DNA of 32,865 bases from a virus. The first letter of the stretch is position 1. Each line of letters begins with the position of its first letter. Location: the IMG/VR virus record IMGVR_UViG_3300020056_002231, positions 1 through 32,865 of that record; one strand, written 5' to 3'. Positions 31,146-32,865 of the stretch are shown in pieces. The translations under genes and the position numbers were made by a program. The notes below the pieces were generated by a model, which saw only the letters and a list, made by a program, of their open reading frames with translations, did no database searches and was not told the DNA's origin.

Positions 31146-32865
31146 TCAGCGTTGTCCTGAATTGCCCCAATTAGCTGCGCCTTTTTTACGACACTGTACT
31201 AGTGCGCCGCTTGCGTAAGCACTAGGCCATACTTTGTAGCGAGCTTTAACTTTGTGATAACAAGCATCCTTAGGGCCTCCGCCTTTTTTAGCTGCTTCGC
31301 TTACATGTACTATTTCGCCACCGCAAGAAGGACACTGGTTAAATGGTATATCAGTATCTTCAACTACTTCTTTTTTTTTAGCGTTATCGTCTTCGCCTGG
31401 CTTCTTATCTGCCCAATCTGGAACGCCGTCACCGTCAGCATCTGGCTTTTTCTTTTTAGATTCGCCATATGCAGCTCGCATGCCTGATGCTGCTCCGTCA
31501 AAAGAAGCATCATTACCAGAACCACCGTGATCGCCAAATGCTAAATCGTCGTGTGCTTCTGCGTAAGCTTTCATCATTGCTATTAAAGACTTGTATGTTC
31601 CACTGTTAGCATCTAATAGACGTGCTGCTTGATCTGGCTCGCCACGATCCATTAACTGTGCTACGTTAGATAGACGATCTTTGATACGCTGTTCTAGTTG
31701 CTCCATGCGATACACACCCATACCCTTCACTAGTACTTCAGACTGTGTAGCATCTTCGTCGTGATGTGTAATTTCACCAAATTGTCCCTCTGCTATAACA
31801 CGCTTTTTAAAATCAAGTGCTAACCTACGCAAATCATCTTTGTGAGTTGTTTCTGCTAATTTGATAGCTTTAGGCGATACGTCAGCACGTCCGATGTTAC
31901 TTGCTTGGTATCTAATAGCTTGCTCTACAATGCGTAACATAGATGCATTAGCACTTTTTCTTGTAGATTCTAAAGTGTGTTCTTTACCATCTGATGTTTT
32001 AAACTTTGTACCAGGTGTTGCACCAGAGGCTTTTAGTTCTCTCACTTTTTGTGCAAACTCGTTGCCTTCTTCAACTTCAGCTTCGTCAACTGGTGTTTCT
32101 GTTTCTTCACTATCGGTAGTACCTTTAAGTTTTTTAATACCTGCGTCTATTAACCACCATGCGCCTGCTAGGCCTATAAGAAGTGCTGAAGTAGTAGCAT
32201 CGTATTTGTTTTTAGCATCTTGAGTTTGTTCAATTATCTCTTTTGCAATGTCGGTAGATCTTATCAATTGCAAGTGTGCTTTTTTAACAGCTTTTCTCGA
32301 AATGTTGTTATCAACAGCATCTTCGAGTTCTACTACTTGTTTTATAAGAGATCTTATCTTTGCATCTGCATTTCCAAGCTCACCTTTGTAGAAACGTTCA
32401 AGTTCGCCTCTTTCAGCCATTTGGCCTAAGTTCCTAGCAGCATCGAGAGCATCATTTCTTGTTTTCAACGTTTTAAAAACAGCTATTTGTACAGCACCTT
32501 TTTTTGCTCTAGCATTTGCAATGGCTACTAGCTGGTTGATTTCTGTCTTTACAGCAGCGTGAGTATATGCAAGATTTGCAAGTGTAGAAGCACGACTTTT
32601 CGATACTCGTTTTCCAACGTTTGCAGCAAACTCGCCTGCTTTTTTGCCCATAGGAGTTTTAGCAGCAAGTTTTACCAAGGCTCCTAACGGATTTTCATCT
32701 AGTTGCTCGGACTCGTTTGTAGTGTATTCCACATCCATTTGATTGTGTTCATAATCCATACTATGGTAAACTGAGCCTAAGTAATCAGCAGCTTTGGTAA
32801 TCTTTGCTTGCTGCCAACCTTCAATACCTTCTGCTTCACTTACACTTTTTAACATATCGTGTAAT
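31146..32865 (-). CDS. Large helical phage protein (partial at right edge), virion-associated candidate
   Basis: At least 569 residues. The frame is open through the window edge (codons TTA, CAC, GAT precede ATG 32855), and the first residues look internal, so the true start is probably outside. Long helical/coiled-coil region 55-230 with a possible membrane helix near 225-242 (ALLIGLAGAWWLIDAGI). An acidic linker follows, then a DADGDGVPDWADKKPGEDD calcium-loop region, a CPSCGG zinc-type pair and a C-terminal ACYHKVKARYKVWPSAYAS motif. This C-terminal motif recurs in marine phage proteins. A structural or prohead role is possible but unproven. Confidence 0.65.
   Translation of the reverse strand, partial: LHDMLKSVSEAEGIEGWQQAKITKAADYLGSVYHSMDYEHNQMDVEYTTNESEQLDENPLGALVKLAAKTPMGKKAGEFAANVGKRVSKSRASTLANLAYTHAAVKTEINQLVAIANARAKKGAVQIAVFKTLKTRNDALDAARNLGQMAERGELERFYKGELGNADAKIRSLIKQVVELEDAVDNNISRKAVKKAHLQLIRSTDIAKEIIEQTQDAKNKYDATTSALLIGLAGAWWLIDAGIKKLKGTTDSEETETPVDEAEVEEGNEFAQKVRELKASGATPGTKFKTSDGKEHTLESTRKSANASMLRIVEQAIRYQASNIGRADVSPKAIKLAETTHKDDLRRLALDFKKRVIAEGQFGEITHHDEDATQSEVLVKGMGVYRMEQLEQRIKDRLSNVAQLMDRGEPDQAARLLDANSGTYKSLIAMMKAYAEAHDDLAFGDHGGSGNDASFDGAASGMRAAYGESKKKKPDADGDGVPDWADKKPGEDDNAKKKEVVEDTDIPFNQCPSCGGEIVHVSEAAKKGGGPKDACYHKVKARYKVWPSAYASGALVQCRKKGAANWGNSGQR

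Noticed and set aside
1-32865. CRISPR arrays, tRNA genes, insertion sequences
   Set aside because: No regularly spaced direct repeats, no cloverleaf-like segments in the gaps and no transposase were seen by eye.

Overview
The window looks like part of the genome of a T4-like myovirus, most likely infecting a marine bacterium (pelagiphage- or cyanophage-type). The evidence is a family B DNA polymerase of T4 gp43 type, a T4-type RNase H/flap exonuclease, a DsbA-like small protein, a sliding-clamp-like protein, T4 late promoter motifs (TATAAATA and close variants), a low-GC genome, and many small overlapping genes. There are no tRNA or rRNA genes, no integrase and no bacterial housekeeping genes. 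The host assignment is inference.

Region 1 (1-9232, plus strand) is a compact cassette of eleven genes, the first cut by the window edge. Nearly every junction overlaps or abuts. It encodes five radical SAM enzymes in a row (two with an N-terminal Cys module, three with C-terminal auxiliary-cluster cysteines), an unrecognised protein, an iron/2-oxoglutarate hydroxylase-like protein, a GNAT-like protein, a small DUF6356-like membrane protein, a class IV aminotransferase and a stripped-down AMP-forming adenylating enzyme. This reads as a biosynthetic pathway and is the strongest candidate for an undescribed system here. Product and substrate are unknown.

Region 2 (9229-16849, minus strand) begins with a modular tail-fibre-like protein whose stop codon overlaps that of the cassette. 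Then come small conserved phage proteins behind a T4 late promoter, a MoxR AAA+ ATPase with a VWA/metallopeptidase partner, more small proteins and the RNase H.

Region 3 (16893-24520, minus) carries a 7-deazaguanine DNA-modification module: QueE, FolE, a QueD-like protein and a DpdA-like transglycosylase. It is mixed with a glycosyltransferase, two phosphoribosyltransferases and a HIT-like protein that has lost its histidine triad. FolE, QueD and QueE would make CDG (7-carboxy-7-deazaguanine), and DpdA would exchange a 7-deazaguanine for guanine in DNA. QueC is not in the window.

Region 4 (24520-29163, minus) is replication: a clamp-like protein, a cytidylyltransferase, a mini short-chain dehydrogenase, gp43 and the DsbA-like protein. 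Region 5 (29219-32865, minus) has an ATP-grasp-like unknown and three proteins with recurring Cys/basic motifs; the last is cut by the window edge.

Seven minus-strand gaps carry sigma70-like promoters, TTGAC(A/T) with a 17-nt spacer and a TATATT/TATTAT-like -10. They divide the early genes into transcription units. No gap longer than 300 bases lacks a gene.
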